DNA of 48,073 nt from Leucobacter sp. OH1287 (GCF_003859945.1 NZ_RQYM01000013.1:1-48073); one strand, 5' to 3'. Counted from the stretch's first letter, positions 33,995 to 43,641 are shown. Made by a program: numbers and translations. The notes: a model not told the origin generated them from the letters alone.

Positions 33995-35083
33995 ATGGCT
34001 TACGAGTTTAAACACACAGCGGCAACCCCAACACCTGAGAGTGAGCGACTAGAGAAGCTCAAAAACCCCGGGTTTGGCACCGCTTTTACCGACCACATGG
34101 TCTCGATTGTGTGGGAGAAGGAAACCGGTTGGCAGCAGCCGGAGGTGCTTCCTTACGCGCCGATCGCGATTGATCCGGCGTCAGCGGTTCTGCACTACGG
34201 CCAGGAGATTTTTGAGGGCCTGAAAGCCTACCGTCACCCGGACGGGCGGGTTGTCACCTTCCGGGCGGAGCGTAACGCGGCGCGGCTGAACCACAGCGCG
34301 AATCGCTTGGCGCTGCCGGAAATTCCGATCGAGCTGTTTATTGCGGCCTGCCACGAACTCGTGAAAACCGATATTGACTGGGTGCCAACCGGTGAGGATC
34401 AGTCCCTCTACCTGCGGCCGTTTATGATCGCCGACGAGGTGTTCCTCGGTGTTAGAAGCGCTCACCGTGCGCGCTTCTTCGTGATCGCAAGCCCCGCGGG
34501 CGCGTACTTCCCGAACGGTGTGAAACCGATCAGCCTGTGGCTCTCAGGCCACTACAACCGCGCTGGCAAGGGCGGCACCGGATCCGCCAAGTGCGGCGGC
34601 AACTACGCTGCATCCCTCAACCCAACCGATGAGGCGTTTGCGCAGGGCTGCCAGCAGGTGCTGTTCACCGACGCCAACGATTCTGACCGGATCGACGAGC
34701 TCGGCGGCATGAACCTGTTCCTGGTGCGTCACGACGGCACACTTATCACCCCGGAGTTGAACGGTAACATCCTCGAGGGTGTAACCCGCGCGAGCATTAT
34801 CGAGCTCGCCCGCGCCAGGGGTCTGCGCGTTGAAGAACGCCCTGTCACAGTGTCCGAGTGGCAGCAGGGCGCGGCCGACGGCAGCATCCAGGAGGCATTC
34901 GCCTGCGGCACCGCGGCCGTTGTTGTACCAATCGCTGAGCTGCGCGGCGCTAACGATTTCGTGATCACACTGCCACAGCCGTCGGGTGAGGTGACAATGA
35001 GCCTGCGTGAGGAGCTGACCGGTATCCAGTTCGGAACCCGCCCAGATCCACACGGCTGGACAACCCCGGTTGAGGCAGCGTAA
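33995..35083 (+). CDS. ilvE: Branched-chain amino acid aminotransferase
   Basis: Protein of 362 residues (class II IlvE length), PLP-dependent, moving amino groups between glutamate and the leucine, isoleucine and valine keto acids. The PLP Lys is in GTGSAKCGGNYAAS (Lys199). Other blocks: VLHYGQEIFEGLKAYRHPDG near residue 68, LYLRPFMIADEVFLGV near 137, and ELGGMNLFLV, ILEGVTRASIIELA. ATG 33995 has GAGAGGG upstream. Its last base is the first base of the following gene (TAATG), so the two are coupled. Confidence 0.95.
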   Translation: MAYEFKHTAATPTPESERLEKLKNPGFGTAFTDHMVSIVWEKETGWQQPEVLPYAPIAIDPASAVLHYGQEIFEGLKAYRHPDGRVVTFRAERNAARLNHSANRLALPEIPIELFIAACHELVKTDIDWVPTGEDQSLYLRPFMIADEVFLGVRSAHRARFFVIASPAGAYFPNGVKPISLWLSGHYNRAGKGGTGSAKCGGNYAASLNPTDEAFAQGCQQVLFTDANDSDRIDELGGMNLFLVRHDGTLITPELNGNILEGVTRASIIELARARGLRVEERPVTVSEWQQGAADGSIQEAFACGTAAVVVPIAELRGANDFVITLPQPSGEVTMSLREELTGIQFGTRPDPHGWTTPVEAA

Positions 35084-35892
35084 TGCAGGTTGCGAGGTTT
35101 CGCACAAGCGACGCCATAACCTTCGGCATCGTCGATAAAGACCCAGACTCGGGAGCGGCTGAGCTGGTTGAGTTGGTGGCGGATCCGATGGTCGCCGGCT
35201 ATGAAACAACCGGCAGACGCTTCCCATTTTCGGAGGTGACCCTGCTTTCCCCGGTGATTCCGCGCTCCAAGGTTGTCGGTGTTGGCAAAAACTATGCTGA
35301 CCACCGCGAGGAGATGCGGGAGCTCACCGGCGGGGATGCGCCCGCGGATAATCCGGTGCTGTTCCTGAAACCAAACACCAGCGTGATCGGTCCAAACGAC
35401 CCGATTGTGTTGCCCGAGCAGTCGGAGCGGGTTGAGTTTGAGGGTGAGCTCGCGGTTGTTATCGGCGCTGTTGCAAAAGCGGTGCCGGCCTCGCGCGCGC
35501 TGGAGGTTGTTTACGGGTTCACCTGCGCCAACGATGTCACCGCGCGTGACCTGCAGATCGCCGACAAACAGTGGACGAGGGCAAAAAGCTTCGACACTTT
35601 CTGCCCGATCGGGCCAGTAATTGAGACGGATCTTGACCTTGCCGCCGCAACGCTAACCACCGCCGTAAACGGTGAGGAGCGGCAGCGAGCCGCCGTTAGT
35701 GACATGCTGCACGGCGTCGCCGAGCTGGTTGCCTACGCCTCAGCCGCCTTCACGCTGCTGCCCGGCGATGTGATTCTGACCGGCACGCCCGCGGGTGTTG
35801 GTGTTTTAACCGCGGGGGATCGCGTTACGGTCGCCATCTCCGGCATCGGGGAGCTGAGCAACCCGGTTGCGGCCGCGCCCGCAGCCCGCTAA
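35083..35892 (+). CDS. Fumarylacetoacetate hydrolase family protein
   Basis: Protein of 269 residues. Metal-binding and active-site blocks are present: VGVGKNYADHREEM near residue 63, FLKPNTSVIGPNDPIVLPEQSERVEFEGELAVVIG (metal-ligating Glu residues) near 88-123, GFTCANDVTARDLQ, KSFDTFCPIGP, and GDVILTGTPAGVGVL near 228. Family members hydrate or hydrolyse 2-keto acids with a C-C bond, or act as oxaloacetate tautomerase/decarboxylase. The exact reaction cannot be told. It overlaps ilvE by one base. In many actinobacteria this gene sits between ilvE and gltX; here gltX is about 5 kb further on. Confidence 0.9.
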   Translation: MQVARFRTSDAITFGIVDKDPDSGAAELVELVADPMVAGYETTGRRFPFSEVTLLSPVIPRSKVVGVGKNYADHREEMRELTGGDAPADNPVLFLKPNTSVIGPNDPIVLPEQSERVEFEGELAVVIGAVAKAVPASRALEVVYGFTCANDVTARDLQIADKQWTRAKSFDTFCPIGPVIETDLDLAAATLTTAVNGEERQRAAVSDMLHGVAELVAYASAAFTLLPGDVILTGTPAGVGVLTAGDRVTVAISGIGELSNPVAAAPAAR

Positions 35893-35933
35893 CTCACGCA
35901 GCCCGCACCCGCAGTCCGCTAGCTGCCTGCGAC

Positions 35934-35977
35934 GGCGGGAGACTAGAGCGGTTGCGGCGGGAGATTAGAGCGGTTGC
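35934..35977. repeat. Tandem 22-base repeat spanning the pabC stop codon
   Basis: Two adjacent 22-base copies (35934-35955, 35956-35977) differ at one position. The pabC stop codon lies in the second copy. A GCAGCCCGCT/GCAGTCCGCT pair lies just upstream. It looks like replication slippage at the 3' end of pabC. Confidence 0.8.
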
Positions 35978-36837
35978 CAGGTTGTGTCGAGGGCCTGGCG
36001 GATCCGCTCAAGCCGCGCCTCTTTAACCGGCACCGCCGCTACCCCGCCCAGCTGTGTGACTGGGCGAATCCCGTGCAGGGCGTTAACAACCCAGACCTCG
36101 TGCGCGGCAAGCGCTGCGGGCGTGACTGTGGCGCGCGCGGTTTTGTAGCCGAGCTCGCTAACACACTCGATAACAAGCTGCTCTGTCACCGAGGGAACCC
36201 GCCGGGAATTATCGACCCGGCAGAGCGTCTCGCCGCTCCACCAGAGCACCGCGGCGGTCGTTGTTTCAAGCACATCACCCTCGCTGTCAAGCAGCAGCAC
36301 TTCGCCGCCCGCCTCCTCGGTCAGCTCCTTAAACAGTGCGATGTTCGGGCCTTTTGTGTGTGGATCGGCCCGGTACTCGCCCGCGGTTAACGCGCGTGTG
36401 GCAGTAATCGCCTGTGTGCCTTGCAGCGGGGGTAGCGGCCGCAGATTGCAGTTGAGGGAAAGCTTTGCCCGGACTGTTTTCCCCGGGGCAGTGGTTTCGC
36501 CAGGAGCTGCCTTGTCCTGTGCGGCCTCGCCCGGCTCTGCTTCGCTGTGCGAGGAGACGCTCTCAGCGGTTGTGAGTAGCAGCTCCAGCCGCGGCATTCC
36601 CTCGCCGTAACCGGAGATTGCGGCGGCAGACTCGGTGAGGAAACGCTCGATCCGCTCGGAGCTAAACTGTGCGGCATCGTTGGCCGGGACCGTGCCCGTG
36701 CGCGAAAGCTGACCAACCGTTTCTTTAACGGCGCTGCTGAATCGGGCGCGGTGCCTGTCCCATCCGCGCACGAGCGCGGGCTGCGCCTCCGTGGCGCGAA
36801 CGCGGAAGGAATCTGCGACGAGCAGTTTTTCAGCCAT
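35965..36837 (-). CDS. pabC: Aminodeoxychorismate lyase-like class IV aminotransferase
   Basis: Protein of 290 residues, PLP-dependent fold type IV, expected to release pyruvate from 4-amino-4-deoxychorismate to give 4-aminobenzoate for folate. The PLP Lys is in PHTKGPNIALFKELT near residue 158. EVLLLDSEGDVLETTTAAVLWW and VWVVNALHGIRPVTQL are typical. Divergent pairing with pabB supports the role. An insertion of about 28 residues (SHSEAEPGEAAQDKAAPGET and on) interrupts the N-terminal domain. ATG 36837 follows a TAAGAT -10 box by seven bases, so the message is leaderless; the longer frame upstream is rejected. Confidence 0.85.
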   Translation of the reverse strand: MAEKLLVADSFRVRATEAQPALVRGWDRHRARFSSAVKETVGQLSRTGTVPANDAAQFSSERIERFLTESAAAISGYGEGMPRLELLLTTAESVSSHSEAEPGEAAQDKAAPGETTAPGKTVRAKLSLNCNLRPLPPLQGTQAITATRALTAGEYRADPHTKGPNIALFKELTEEAGGEVLLLDSEGDVLETTTAAVLWWSGETLCRVDNSRRVPSVTEQLVIECVSELGYKTARATVTPAALAAHEVWVVNALHGIRPVTQLGGVAAVPVKEARLERIRQALDTTWQPL

Positions 36838-36844
36838 GCCAAAA

Positions 36845-36850
36845 ATCTTA
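36845..36850 (-). promoter_or_regulatory. -10 box of pabC, leaderless type
   Basis: TAAGAT on the - strand, seven bases before the pabC ATG and with no ribosome-binding site. It faces a matching box of pabB 42 bases away. Confidence 0.6.
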
Positions 36851-36891
36851 GCGCCAGTCGCGGGTGGGCAGCTGAAAACCAGCAGCGACAC

Positions 36892-36897
36892 TAAACT
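36892..36897 (+). promoter_or_regulatory. -10 box of pabB, leaderless type
   Basis: TAAACT, seven bases before the pabB ATG and with no ribosome-binding site. Together with the pabC box it makes a compact divergent promoter pair. Confidence 0.6.
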
Positions 36898-36904
36898 TAT
36901 ACCG

Positions 36905-38521
36905 ATGACAGAGCAGACACCTGAGGCAGGAGCAGACACCGCGGACGCGACCGCGCACTCCGGCCTACCCGCTGGGAGGGCAGGCTCACCGGCGGAGCGG
37001 TTCGGCGGCGACCTCGCCGAGCGTTCTGGCGTTGATCTCGCGGAGATTCCCGGAGGCGATCTTGCCGCGCGGCTCGCCCGGCGGCTCGCCCGGCACTGCG
37101 CAGAGGGGCAAACCTCCTGGTTCTGGCTCGATTCCCCGGACGGAGACGGCAGCAGCTACCTCGGCTTTGGCGGAGAGGTGCTAACCACTGACGCGAGCGA
37201 TCCGCGCCGGTTTTTAGAGCGGCTACAGCAAAAAATCAACCGGCAAAAACCCACCCACTCAAATTCAACCCAGCAAGATGCTGCCCAGCCAGACGCCCGC
37301 GAACCAGTCGGCGGCGGATCATGGCAGAGCGGCTGGCTGGTCTGCCTCAGCTACGAGTTTGGCACCGTGCTACAGCGTGAAAACCTCGGGCTTCCAAAAA
37401 CCCCGCGCCCGCAACGCCACCCGAGTTTTGCGCTGCGCCCAGCTGCTCTGGTGGAGCTCGCTGGTGACGGCACCGTGGTCGTTTCAGGTGACGACCCCCG
37501 GGCGCGAGAACTGCTCACAGCGCTGCTCGCGGAGGCTCGGCAGTCTGCCGCAGCAGAACCCGCAACCGCCGCCGAAACCACCGAAACCGCAGTGGCTCCG
37601 GATCCGCTCGCCGCCCCCGAGTGGTCGCAGAGCGACGGTGAGTACCTCGAAAATATCCGGTCAGCGCAGCGCGCAATCGCGAACGGCGACGCCTATGTGC
37701 TCTGCCTCACCAACCAGGCGCGGGTGCGGGGGGAGTTTGATCCGCTGGGCTGCTTCTTGGCGCTCAGGCGGATCCGCGCCGCACACCGGGGAGCGGTGAT
37801 TGTCACGCCGGAGCTCGCGCTCGTCAGCGCCAGCCCCGAGAGTTTTATTAGCGTGCGGGCAACCCCGGTCGGGCGGGTGATTGCGACGAAACCGATGAAG
37901 GGCACAGCGCCGCGCGATCCACACCCCGAAACCGATCGCCGTCACGCCCGCGAGCTCGCCCAAAACCCGAAGGAGCGCACCGAAAACACGATGATTGTGG
38001 ACCTGCTGCGCAACGATATTGCGACCGTCTCTGTGCCGGGCAGCGTCACCGTCGCCGATTTTTTGCGCGTCGAAACCCACCCGCACGTGCACGCGATGGT
38101 GAGCACCGTCAGGGGTGTGCTGCGTCAGCAGGTTGGGCTTGCCGAGCTTATCGCGGCGGTTTTCCCGGGCGGATCCATGACCGGCGCCCCAAAATTGAGC
38201 GCCGTCGAAATCCTCGCCTCGCTTGAGGGGGTTCCACGCGGTATCTACTCGGGGTGCTTCGGGTGGATCGATGACCGCGGCTCATTGGAGCTCGCCATGA
38301 CAATCCGCAGTGTTGTGCTGACCGGGGATATTAGTGAGCGCAGCGGCTCAGCTGGCAGGGCAGCCCGGGAGACACCCGGTGGGGAGGGCGGCGCACGCCC
38401 CTTCACCCTCGCCGAACTGGGGGCGGGCGGGGGTATCACCAGCGATTCGGTCCCCGAGAGGGAGCTCGCCGAGATGCACCTCAAAGCCGCACCGCTTTTG
38501 CGCGCCCTAAACGCCGCGTAA
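36905..38521 (+). CDS. pabB: Aminodeoxychorismate synthase component I
   Basis: Protein of 538 residues converting chorismate and ammonia to 4-amino-4-deoxychorismate. Chorismate-binding blocks: ATKPMKGTAPRDPH with the PabB-type Lys (in PIKGT of relatives) near residue 332, NTMIVDLLRNDI near 360, VSTVRGVLR, and FPGGSMTGAPKLSAVEILASLEG near 420. An N-terminal extension of about 60 residues carries a short repeat (GGDLAE, GVDLAE, GGDLAA) and lies before the family's first strand. A second low-complexity stretch (AEPATAAETTETAVAPDP) precedes the catalytic domain. No glutaminase PabA gene is in the window, so ammonia or a distant PabA must serve. Confidence 0.92.
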   Translation: MTEQTPEAGADTADATAHSGLPAGRAGSPAERFGGDLAERSGVDLAEIPGGDLAARLARRLARHCAEGQTSWFWLDSPDGDGSSYLGFGGEVLTTDASDPRRFLERLQQKINRQKPTHSNSTQQDAAQPDAREPVGGGSWQSGWLVCLSYEFGTVLQRENLGLPKTPRPQRHPSFALRPAALVELAGDGTVVVSGDDPRARELLTALLAEARQSAAAEPATAAETTETAVAPDPLAAPEWSQSDGEYLENIRSAQRAIANGDAYVLCLTNQARVRGEFDPLGCFLALRRIRAAHRGAVIVTPELALVSASPESFISVRATPVGRVIATKPMKGTAPRDPHPETDRRHARELAQNPKERTENTMIVDLLRNDIATVSVPGSVTVADFLRVETHPHVHAMVSTVRGVLRQQVGLAELIAAVFPGGSMTGAPKLSAVEILASLEGVPRGIYSGCFGWIDDRGSLELAMTIRSVVLTGDISERSGSAGRAARETPGGEGGARPFTLAELGAGGGITSDSVPERELAEMHLKAAPLLRALNAA

Positions 38522-38525
38522 ACGC

Positions 38526-38544
38526 TAAGGTAAGGTGACCCTTA
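38526..38544 (+). promoter_or_regulatory. DtxR/IdeR-like iron box upstream of rlmN
   Basis: TAAGGTAAGGTGACCCTTA matches the IdeR/DtxR consensus (TWAGGTWAGSCTWACCTWA) at 16 of 19 positions by my alignment and contains the dyad GTAAGG/CCTTAC. It lies just after the pabB stop and about 40 bases before rlmN. Iron regulation is unexpected for rlmN, though the enzyme has an iron-sulfur cluster. Confidence 0.5.
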
Positions 38545-38552
38545 CGCAAGCT

Positions 38553-38567
38553 ATAACGACTCGTTAT
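38553..38567 (+). promoter_or_regulatory. Dyad ATAACG-N3-CGTTAT in the rlmN promoter
   Basis: Six-base arms at 38553-38558 and 38562-38567 with a three-base centre, between the iron box and the rlmN start. It may be a second operator or overlap the promoter (TTATGA at 38564). The factor is unknown. Confidence 0.4.
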
Positions 38568-38584
38568 GAGAGAATTAACGCAGT

Positions 38585-40060
38585 ATGGATCCATCAAAGC
38601 TTAACCACGACACCCCCGGCGAACAAACCACCGTCAGACAGATTCCCGGCAAACTGCGTTTCACCGGCCCCGGCGATAAAAGCGGCGGGCGAGGCCAGGC
38701 GCGTGAGCGTGCCGGGCGGCCTGCAAGACCGCAGGTGCGCCCCAAAGCGGAGGGGTGGAAGCAGGCGCTTGGCCCTGACGGCAGGCCGACGCTGCAGTTT
38801 GCGCAGCCGCGAGTGAAACAGCCGCCGCAGCACCTCGCCGACCTCACACCCGAGGAGCTGACGCAGAAAGCTGTCGACGCGAACATTCCTAAGTTCCGCG
38901 CCAAACAGCTCGCAAAACACTACTACGGCCACTACACAAGCGACCCGGAGGCGATGACCGACCTCCCGAAAGCTAACCGCGCCGAGTTTGTCGCCGAGTT
39001 TTTGCCGCCGCTGCTCACCGAGGTGAAACGGCTGGTGACAGATGACGGCGCAACCATCAAGTTCCTCTGGCGCCTGTTTGACGGCGCGCTGGTTGAGTCG
39101 GTGCTGATGCGCTACCCGGGGCGGATCACGCTCTGTGTCTCAAGCCAGTGCGGTTGCGGCATGAACTGCCCATTCTGCGCAACCGGACAGTCCGGTCTGA
39201 CACGCAACATGTCAACCGCGGAGATTATTGACCAGGTTGTGCAGGCAAACCGCGTTATCGCCGAGGGCGGGCTTGGCCGCGGCAGGCAGGCCGGTAACGG
39301 CGCAGAACCGGAGCGTGTCACCAACATTGTGTTTATGGGAATGGGTGAGCCGCTCGCAAACTATAAGCGGGTTATGAAGGCGGTGCACACGATGGTGCGG
39401 CCGCAGCCGGAGGGCCTCGGAATGAGTGCCCGCGGTATCACCGTTTCGACGGTAGGCCTTGCGCCCGCGATCCGCAAACTCGCTGACGAGCATGTGCCGT
39501 TCACCTTCGCGCTCAGCCTGCACGCCCCCGACGATGAGCTGCGTGACGACCTGATTCCGGTTAATGACCGGTGGAAAGTGGACGAGGTGCTCGACGCCGC
39601 GAGAGGATATTTTGAGGCAACGGGCAGACGTGTCTCAATTGAGTATGCTCTGATTAAAGACATGAACGACCACGCCTGGCGCGCCGACCTGCTCGCCGAG
39701 AAACTAAACGCGCGCGGCCGGGGATGGGTGCACGTTAACCCGATCCCGCTAAACCCAACCCCCGGATCCATCTGGACCAGCTCTGAACCGGAGGTTGCTG
39801 CCGAGTTTGTGCGCCGACTGAATGACGCGGGCATCCCAACAACGCTGCGTGACACCCGCGGTAAAGAGATTGACGGCGCCTGCGGGCAGCTGGTTGCAAC
39901 CGAGAAGGATCGCGCCGAAGCAAACCGCCTGTTTGCCGAGACCAACGCCGCTGCTGATAGAGTGTCTGATAAAGCGGGAGAAAAAACCGCAAGAACGGCT
40001 GACACCTCCGCGCAGCTGGTTGCTGAGGCGGCGGGGCAGAGCATCACAGAGGGGGTATAA
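38585..40060 (+). CDS. rlmN: 23S rRNA / tRNA adenine-C2 methyltransferase
   Basis: Protein of 491 residues, a radical-SAM enzyme methylating A2503 of 23S rRNA and A37 of tRNAs. The cluster motif CGMNCPFC (Cys191, 195, 198) and the C-terminal Cys in [10 protein letters not shown] are both present, as is [17 protein letters not shown]. Usual length is about 350-400; this one has an extra basic N-terminal tail of about 80 residues (rich in Arg, Gly, Pro) and an Ala/Thr/Glu-rich C-terminal tail of about 60. ATG 38585 is the only good start. The LysR gene begins directly at the next base. Confidence 0.95.
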   Translation: MDPSKLNHDTPGEQTTVRQIPGKLRFTGPGDKSGGRGQARERAGRPARPQVRPKAEGWKQALGPDGRPTLQFAQPRVKQPPQHLADLTPEELTQKAVDANIPKFRAKQLAKHYYGHYTSDPEAMTDLPKANRAEFVAEFLPPLLTEVKRLVTDDGATIKFLWRLFDGALVESVLMRYPGRITLCVSSQCGCGMNCPFCATGQSGLTRNMSTAEIIDQVVQANRVIAEGGLGRGRQAGNGAEPERVTNIVFMGMGEPLANYKRVMKAVHTMVRPQPEGLGMSARGITVSTVGLAPAIRKLADEHVPFTFALSLHAPDDELRDDLIPVNDRWKVDEVLDAARGYFEATGRRVSIEYALIKDMNDHAWRADLLAEKLNARGRGWVHVNPIPLNPTPGSIWTSSEPEVAAEFVRRLNDAGIPTTLRDTRGKEIDGACGQLVATEKDRAEANRLFAETNAAADRVSDKAGEKTARTADTSAQLVAEAAGQSITEGV

Positions 40061-41014
40061 GTGCTCGGACAGGGTGGATCCGCTGACTGGCACTCGGTTG
40101 ATACGGTCGAGCTGCGTATTCTGCACGCGCTCTCGGTTGGTGGATCCCTGACCAGCATCGCGGACGACCTCGAGATGAGCCAACCGGCGATCAGCCAGCG
40201 GATCAAACGCCTCGAATCACGCATTGAAGTGCCGGTGATTGAGCGCTCGGGGCGGGGGATCCGGCTCACCCCGGCCGGTAAGATCCTCGCCGCCCACGGA
40301 GCCAAGGTTGCCGCCGAGATTGACAGCGCGCTTGACAAAATTGATGCGCTGCGCGGGGAGCGCGGCGGGGAGCTGAGACTGGTCGGTTTCCCGTCAGCAT
40401 CGGCGACGGTTGTGCCGGAGATGATGCGGCTGCTACGCAAGATCGCGCCCGGTGTTGTGCTGCAGTATCGCGAGGCGGAGCCTCCCGGCGCGCTAGAGAT
40501 GCTGCGCGAGGGTGAGGTTGACTGCGCGATTATTTTTGACTACGCGGAGACAACGAAACTGCCCGCGGGAGCAGACTACACACCGCTGTGGCGTGAGCAG
40601 CTGCAGCTGGTTGTTTGCGAAGATGATCCGCGGCTTTTGCGATCCGGCACCGCTAACCTCGCTGATTTTAGTGACGACCACTGGATTGCAGGCTGCGAAA
40701 AATGCCGCGGCAACCTCTTGGCCGCCGCCGCAGAGCAGGGATTTACCCCCGATATTGTGCAGGAGACAGACAATATTCCGGCGATGGTGGCGATGGTCGC
40801 CGCCGGAGACGCGGTCGCTCTCGTGCCAGACCTGGCGCTCGCCCAGATGCGGGGACTGCCGGACGGGGCCCGCGCGGTGCAACTGTCCCCGAGCAGGGTA
40901 CGCACCGTCGGATTTGCCGCCATGCGCACCGCGACCCAGAGCCCGCAGGTGAAGCTCGCAGAGAAGCTGCTTAGGCAGGTTCCCGCGGGCAAGTGGAATT
41001 TGGAACAGATCTGA
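40061..41014 (+). CDS. LysR-family transcriptional regulator
   Basis: Protein of 317 residues. The N-terminal helix-turn-helix is at about 30-60 ([46 protein letters not shown]). The rest is the periplasmic-binding-like effector domain, with [20 protein letters not shown] and [14 protein letters not shown]. An unusual Cys pair (CEKCRG) in the effector domain may be structural or redox-sensitive, but this is only a guess. GTG 40061 follows the rlmN stop directly, with GAGGGGG as ribosome-binding site, so it is co-transcribed with rlmN. Target and inducer are unknown. Confidence 0.85.
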   Translation: MLGQGGSADWHSVDTVELRILHALSVGGSLTSIADDLEMSQPAISQRIKRLESRIEVPVIERSGRGIRLTPAGKILAAHGAKVAAEIDSALDKIDALRGERGGELRLVGFPSASATVVPEMMRLLRKIAPGVVLQYREAEPPGALEMLREGEVDCAIIFDYAETTKLPAGADYTPLWREQLQLVVCEDDPRLLRSGTANLADFSDDHWIAGCEKCRGNLLAAAAEQGFTPDIVQETDNIPAMVAMVAAGDAVALVPDLALAQMRGLPDGARAVQLSPSRVRTVGFAAMRTATQSPQVKLAEKLLRQVPAGKWNLEQI

Positions 41015-41044
41015 GAGTTTCAAGCAGATTTAAGCGGTATCGTC

Positions 41045-41050
41045 TAAAAT
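41045..41050 (+). promoter_or_regulatory. -10 box of gltX
   Basis: TAAAAT, eight bases before the chosen ATG, with no ribosome-binding site. This pattern supports ATG 41059 rather than an upstream in-frame start. Confidence 0.55.
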
Positions 41051-41058
41051 TTACGGTG

Positions 41059-42573
41059 ATGACTGAAACAACCGTAGCTAAGTTCTCTGACGCAACCGGC
41101 AGCGATGTGCGGGTGCGTTTTTGTCCGTCTCCAACCGGTACCCCGCACGTTGGCATGGTGCGCACAGCCCTGTTCAACTGGGCTTACGCCAAGCACACGG
41201 GCGGAACTTTCGTTTTCAGAATCGAAGACACTGACGCAGAGCGCGACAGTGAAGAAAGCTACGGCCAAATCATCGACTCGCTGCGCTGGCTGGGGCTCGA
41301 TTGGGACGAGGGTATTGACGTTGGCGGCCCGCACGGCCCATACCGCCAATCGCAGCGCGGTGAAATCTACCAGGAGGTAATCGACAAGCTGCTTGCTGCC
41401 GGCTACCTCTACGAGAGTTTCTCAACCAACGAAGAGATTGAGGCGCGCAACATCGCAAACGGCCGCCCCAAACAGCTCGGCTACGACAACTACGACCGCG
41501 ACCTCACCCCGGAGCAGCGGCAGGCATTCCGCGACGAGGGCAGGCAGCCTGCCCTGCGTTTCCGGGTTCCCGATGTGGATCTGTCATTCACCGACCTGGT
41601 GCGTGGCGACATTAGCTTCCCGGCAGGATCCACCATCGACTTCGCGGTTGTACGACCGAACGGCGCGCCGCTCTACACCCTCGTTAACCCGGTTGATGAC
41701 GCACTAATGGGAATCACCCACGTGCTGCGCGGTGAGGATCTGCTGTCCTCAACACCGCGACAGATCGCGCTCTATCACGCGCTGGTGGAGATCGGGGTTG
41801 CTGAAGCGATCCCGCAGTTTGGCCACCTGCCGTATGTTATGGGTGAGGGCAACAAGAAACTGTCGAAGCGGGATCCCCAATCGAACCTGCTGCACCACCG
41901 TGACCGTGGATTTATCCCCGAGGGGCTGATTAATTACCTGTCGCTGCTCGGCTGGTCACTCGCGCCAGACCGTGACGTGTTCACCCGCGACGAAATGGTT
42001 GCCGCGTTCGATGTTGTAAACGTTAACGCCAACCCGGCACGCTTCGATCAGAAGAAAGCGGACGCGATTAACGCCGACCACATTCGAATGCTAGAGCCAG
42101 CAGATTTTGAGGCGCGGATCAAGCCATACCTGGTGGCTTCGGGGGCATACCCATCAGAACCCACCGAGGAGCAGGCGCGTGTGCTGAGCGAGGCGGTGCC
42201 GCTTGTGCAGAGCCGCGTGACAGTGCTCGGCGAGGCCGTTGGGATGCTCGGGTTCCTGTTTGTTAGCGCTGATCAAATTGTTTACGAGGAGGACGCGAAG
42301 AAAGCGCTCGCCGATAACGCCGCAGAGGTTTTGGCGGCTAGCAGTGCAGCGCTGCGTGAGCTTAGTGACGAGCAGTGGCAGGCGGCAGAGATCCAGACGG
42401 CGCTGCAGCAGAAGCTGGTTGACGAGCTCGGTCTGAAACCACGCTTTGCATACACCCCGTTGCGCGTTGCTGTGTCGGGGCGTAGGGTTTCACCGCCGCT
42501 GTTTGAGTCGCTTGAGCTGCTCGGCAAAGAGGAATCGCTGACCCGTTTGCTGCAACTCGCAGACCAGCTTTAG
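41059..42573 (+). CDS. gltX: Glutamyl-tRNA synthetase
   Basis: Protein of 504 residues, class I synthetase that charges tRNA-Glu (and, in most actinobacteria, tRNA-Gln for later amidation). The HIGH motif is HVG in [10 protein letters not shown] (residues 23-32), followed by [27 protein letters not shown]. The KMSKS motif is KLSKRD near residue 265. Length and order fit the family. The chosen ATG lies eight bases after TAAAAT, so the frame upstream (to 40993) is rejected. The flavoprotein gene follows seven bases after its stop. Confidence 0.95.
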   Translation: MTETTVAKFSDATGSDVRVRFCPSPTGTPHVGMVRTALFNWAYAKHTGGTFVFRIEDTDAERDSEESYGQIIDSLRWLGLDWDEGIDVGGPHGPYRQSQRGEIYQEVIDKLLAAGYLYESFSTNEEIEARNIANGRPKQLGYDNYDRDLTPEQRQAFRDEGRQPALRFRVPDVDLSFTDLVRGDISFPAGSTIDFAVVRPNGAPLYTLVNPVDDALMGITHVLRGEDLLSSTPRQIALYHALVEIGVAEAIPQFGHLPYVMGEGNKKLSKRDPQSNLLHHRDRGFIPEGLINYLSLLGWSLAPDRDVFTRDEMVAAFDVVNVNANPARFDQKKADAINADHIRMLEPADFEARIKPYLVASGAYPSEPTEEQARVLSEAVPLVQSRVTVLGEAVGMLGFLFVSADQIVYEEDAKKALADNAAEVLAASSAALRELSDEQWQAAEIQTALQQKLVDELGLKPRFAYTPLRVAVSGRRVSPPLFESLELLGKEESLTRLLQLADQL

Positions 42574-42580
42574 GAGCGCC

Positions 42581-43546
42581 GTGTCGACGAGTGCTGCCAC
42601 CGGTGCTGCTGTTGCCGCTAGCGGAGTGGAGGTTGTTGAGGACGTTGGTCCTCGTGCAGCCGTTGAGACTGGCGAGCGCAGCTTCGATGTTGCGGTGATT
42701 GGTGCCGGACCTGCGGGGCTCGCGTGTGCGTTAAACCTGGTGCGCGGGCACGCGCGCGTGCTGCTTGTCGACTCAAACCGGCCACGCCACGCAGCGACCT
42801 TAAAATCGCACGGCTTTATCACCCGCGATGGCGCCTCCCCACTGGAGCTACGAAAGCTAGGCCGCGAAGAATTCCTTCGCTACCCGGGCGCAAGCTACCA
42901 GCTCGCACGGGTGACAGCGGTGACCTCAGGCGTAGATGACGGTTTTCAGCTCAGCCTGCGAGCGGTGCGCGGCGGCGAGGTGAGCAGCGTCAACGCCAAA
43001 CTAGTGGTTGTCGCAACCGGCCTCTCCGAGCAGCTGCCCGAGATCACCAACCTGCGAGCCTTCTATGGCACGGCGCTGCACAGCTGTGTTGTCTGTGACG
43101 GCTACGAAAAAACCGATAAACCTCTCGTTCTCATCACACACACTGAGACTGACCGGGAGGCAATGCGACGCACTGAAACCCTCGTTCGTCGTTTCAGCAG
43201 CGATTTGACCGTTATCGATGCAGGATCTGTTACTGAGATAGTGGGGGAGCGAGCCGAGATGCGGGGTGTCCGCTTGAAAAGCGGCGAGTTCATAGCGGCG
43301 AGCGCGGGCTTTGTTTTGCCCAAAAGCGAAGCCCAGCTTGATTTTTTAGCGCCGCTGGGGCTGACGGTGGCGAAGCTTCCAGGCGGTGCGCTTGCGGATT
43401 CACATCCCGCCCACTCGGGAGAAACCCCGATCAGAGGGCTTTATGCGGTGGGGGAGGTGGCCACGGGACGGCCCGAGCAGCTACTCGTTGCTGCTGGTAG
43501 CGGGGCAGCGATTGTGCCTCAGTTGCTGCTGTCGCTAAGCATTTAA
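42581..43546 (+). CDS. Thioredoxin-reductase-like flavoprotein
   Basis: Protein of 321 residues with an N-terminal FAD-binding motif (VIGAGPAGLACALNL near residue 39), a later segment GLYAVGEVATGRPEQLLVAAGSGAA for the flavin, and the redox pair CVVCDGYE (Cys169, Cys172) at the place of the TrxR CATC motif. The first 30 residues are an Ala/Val/Glu-rich tail not seen in the family. The NAD(P) motif (VLITHTETDREAM) is degenerate, so the electron donor is uncertain; it may reduce a thioredoxin-like or bacilliredoxin-like partner. GTG 42581 has AGGAG upstream. It is close to gltX and probably co-transcribed. Confidence 0.78.
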   Translation: MSTSAATGAAVAASGVEVVEDVGPRAAVETGERSFDVAVIGAGPAGLACALNLVRGHARVLLVDSNRPRHAATLKSHGFITRDGASPLELRKLGREEFLRYPGASYQLARVTAVTSGVDDGFQLSLRAVRGGEVSSVNAKLVVVATGLSEQLPEITNLRAFYGTALHSCVVCDGYEKTDKPLVLITHTETDREAMRRTETLVRRFSSDLTVIDAGSVTEIVGERAEMRGVRLKSGEFIAASAGFVLPKSEAQLDFLAPLGLTVAKLPGGALADSHPAHSGETPIRGLYAVGEVATGRPEQLLVAAGSGAAIVPQLLLSLSI

Positions 43547-43635
43547 CCTCCTATGTGAAGCATTTTATTGTAGGCTTATCAAAGTTGAGGTTTTATCTCA
43601 CTCCCCTAAAAAACTGGGCTTTGCCCCCCGTCTGA

Positions 43636-43641
43636 TACGAT
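43636..43641 (+). promoter_or_regulatory. -10 box of the surface-protein gene
   Basis: TACGAT, seven bases before the ATG at 43649, with no ribosome-binding site, suggesting a leaderless transcript. Confidence 0.55.

Noticed and set aside
39361-40440. 359-residue open frame on the - strand opposite rlmN and the LysR gene
   Set aside because: Ser/Arg-rich shadow. Both + strand genes are clear families.
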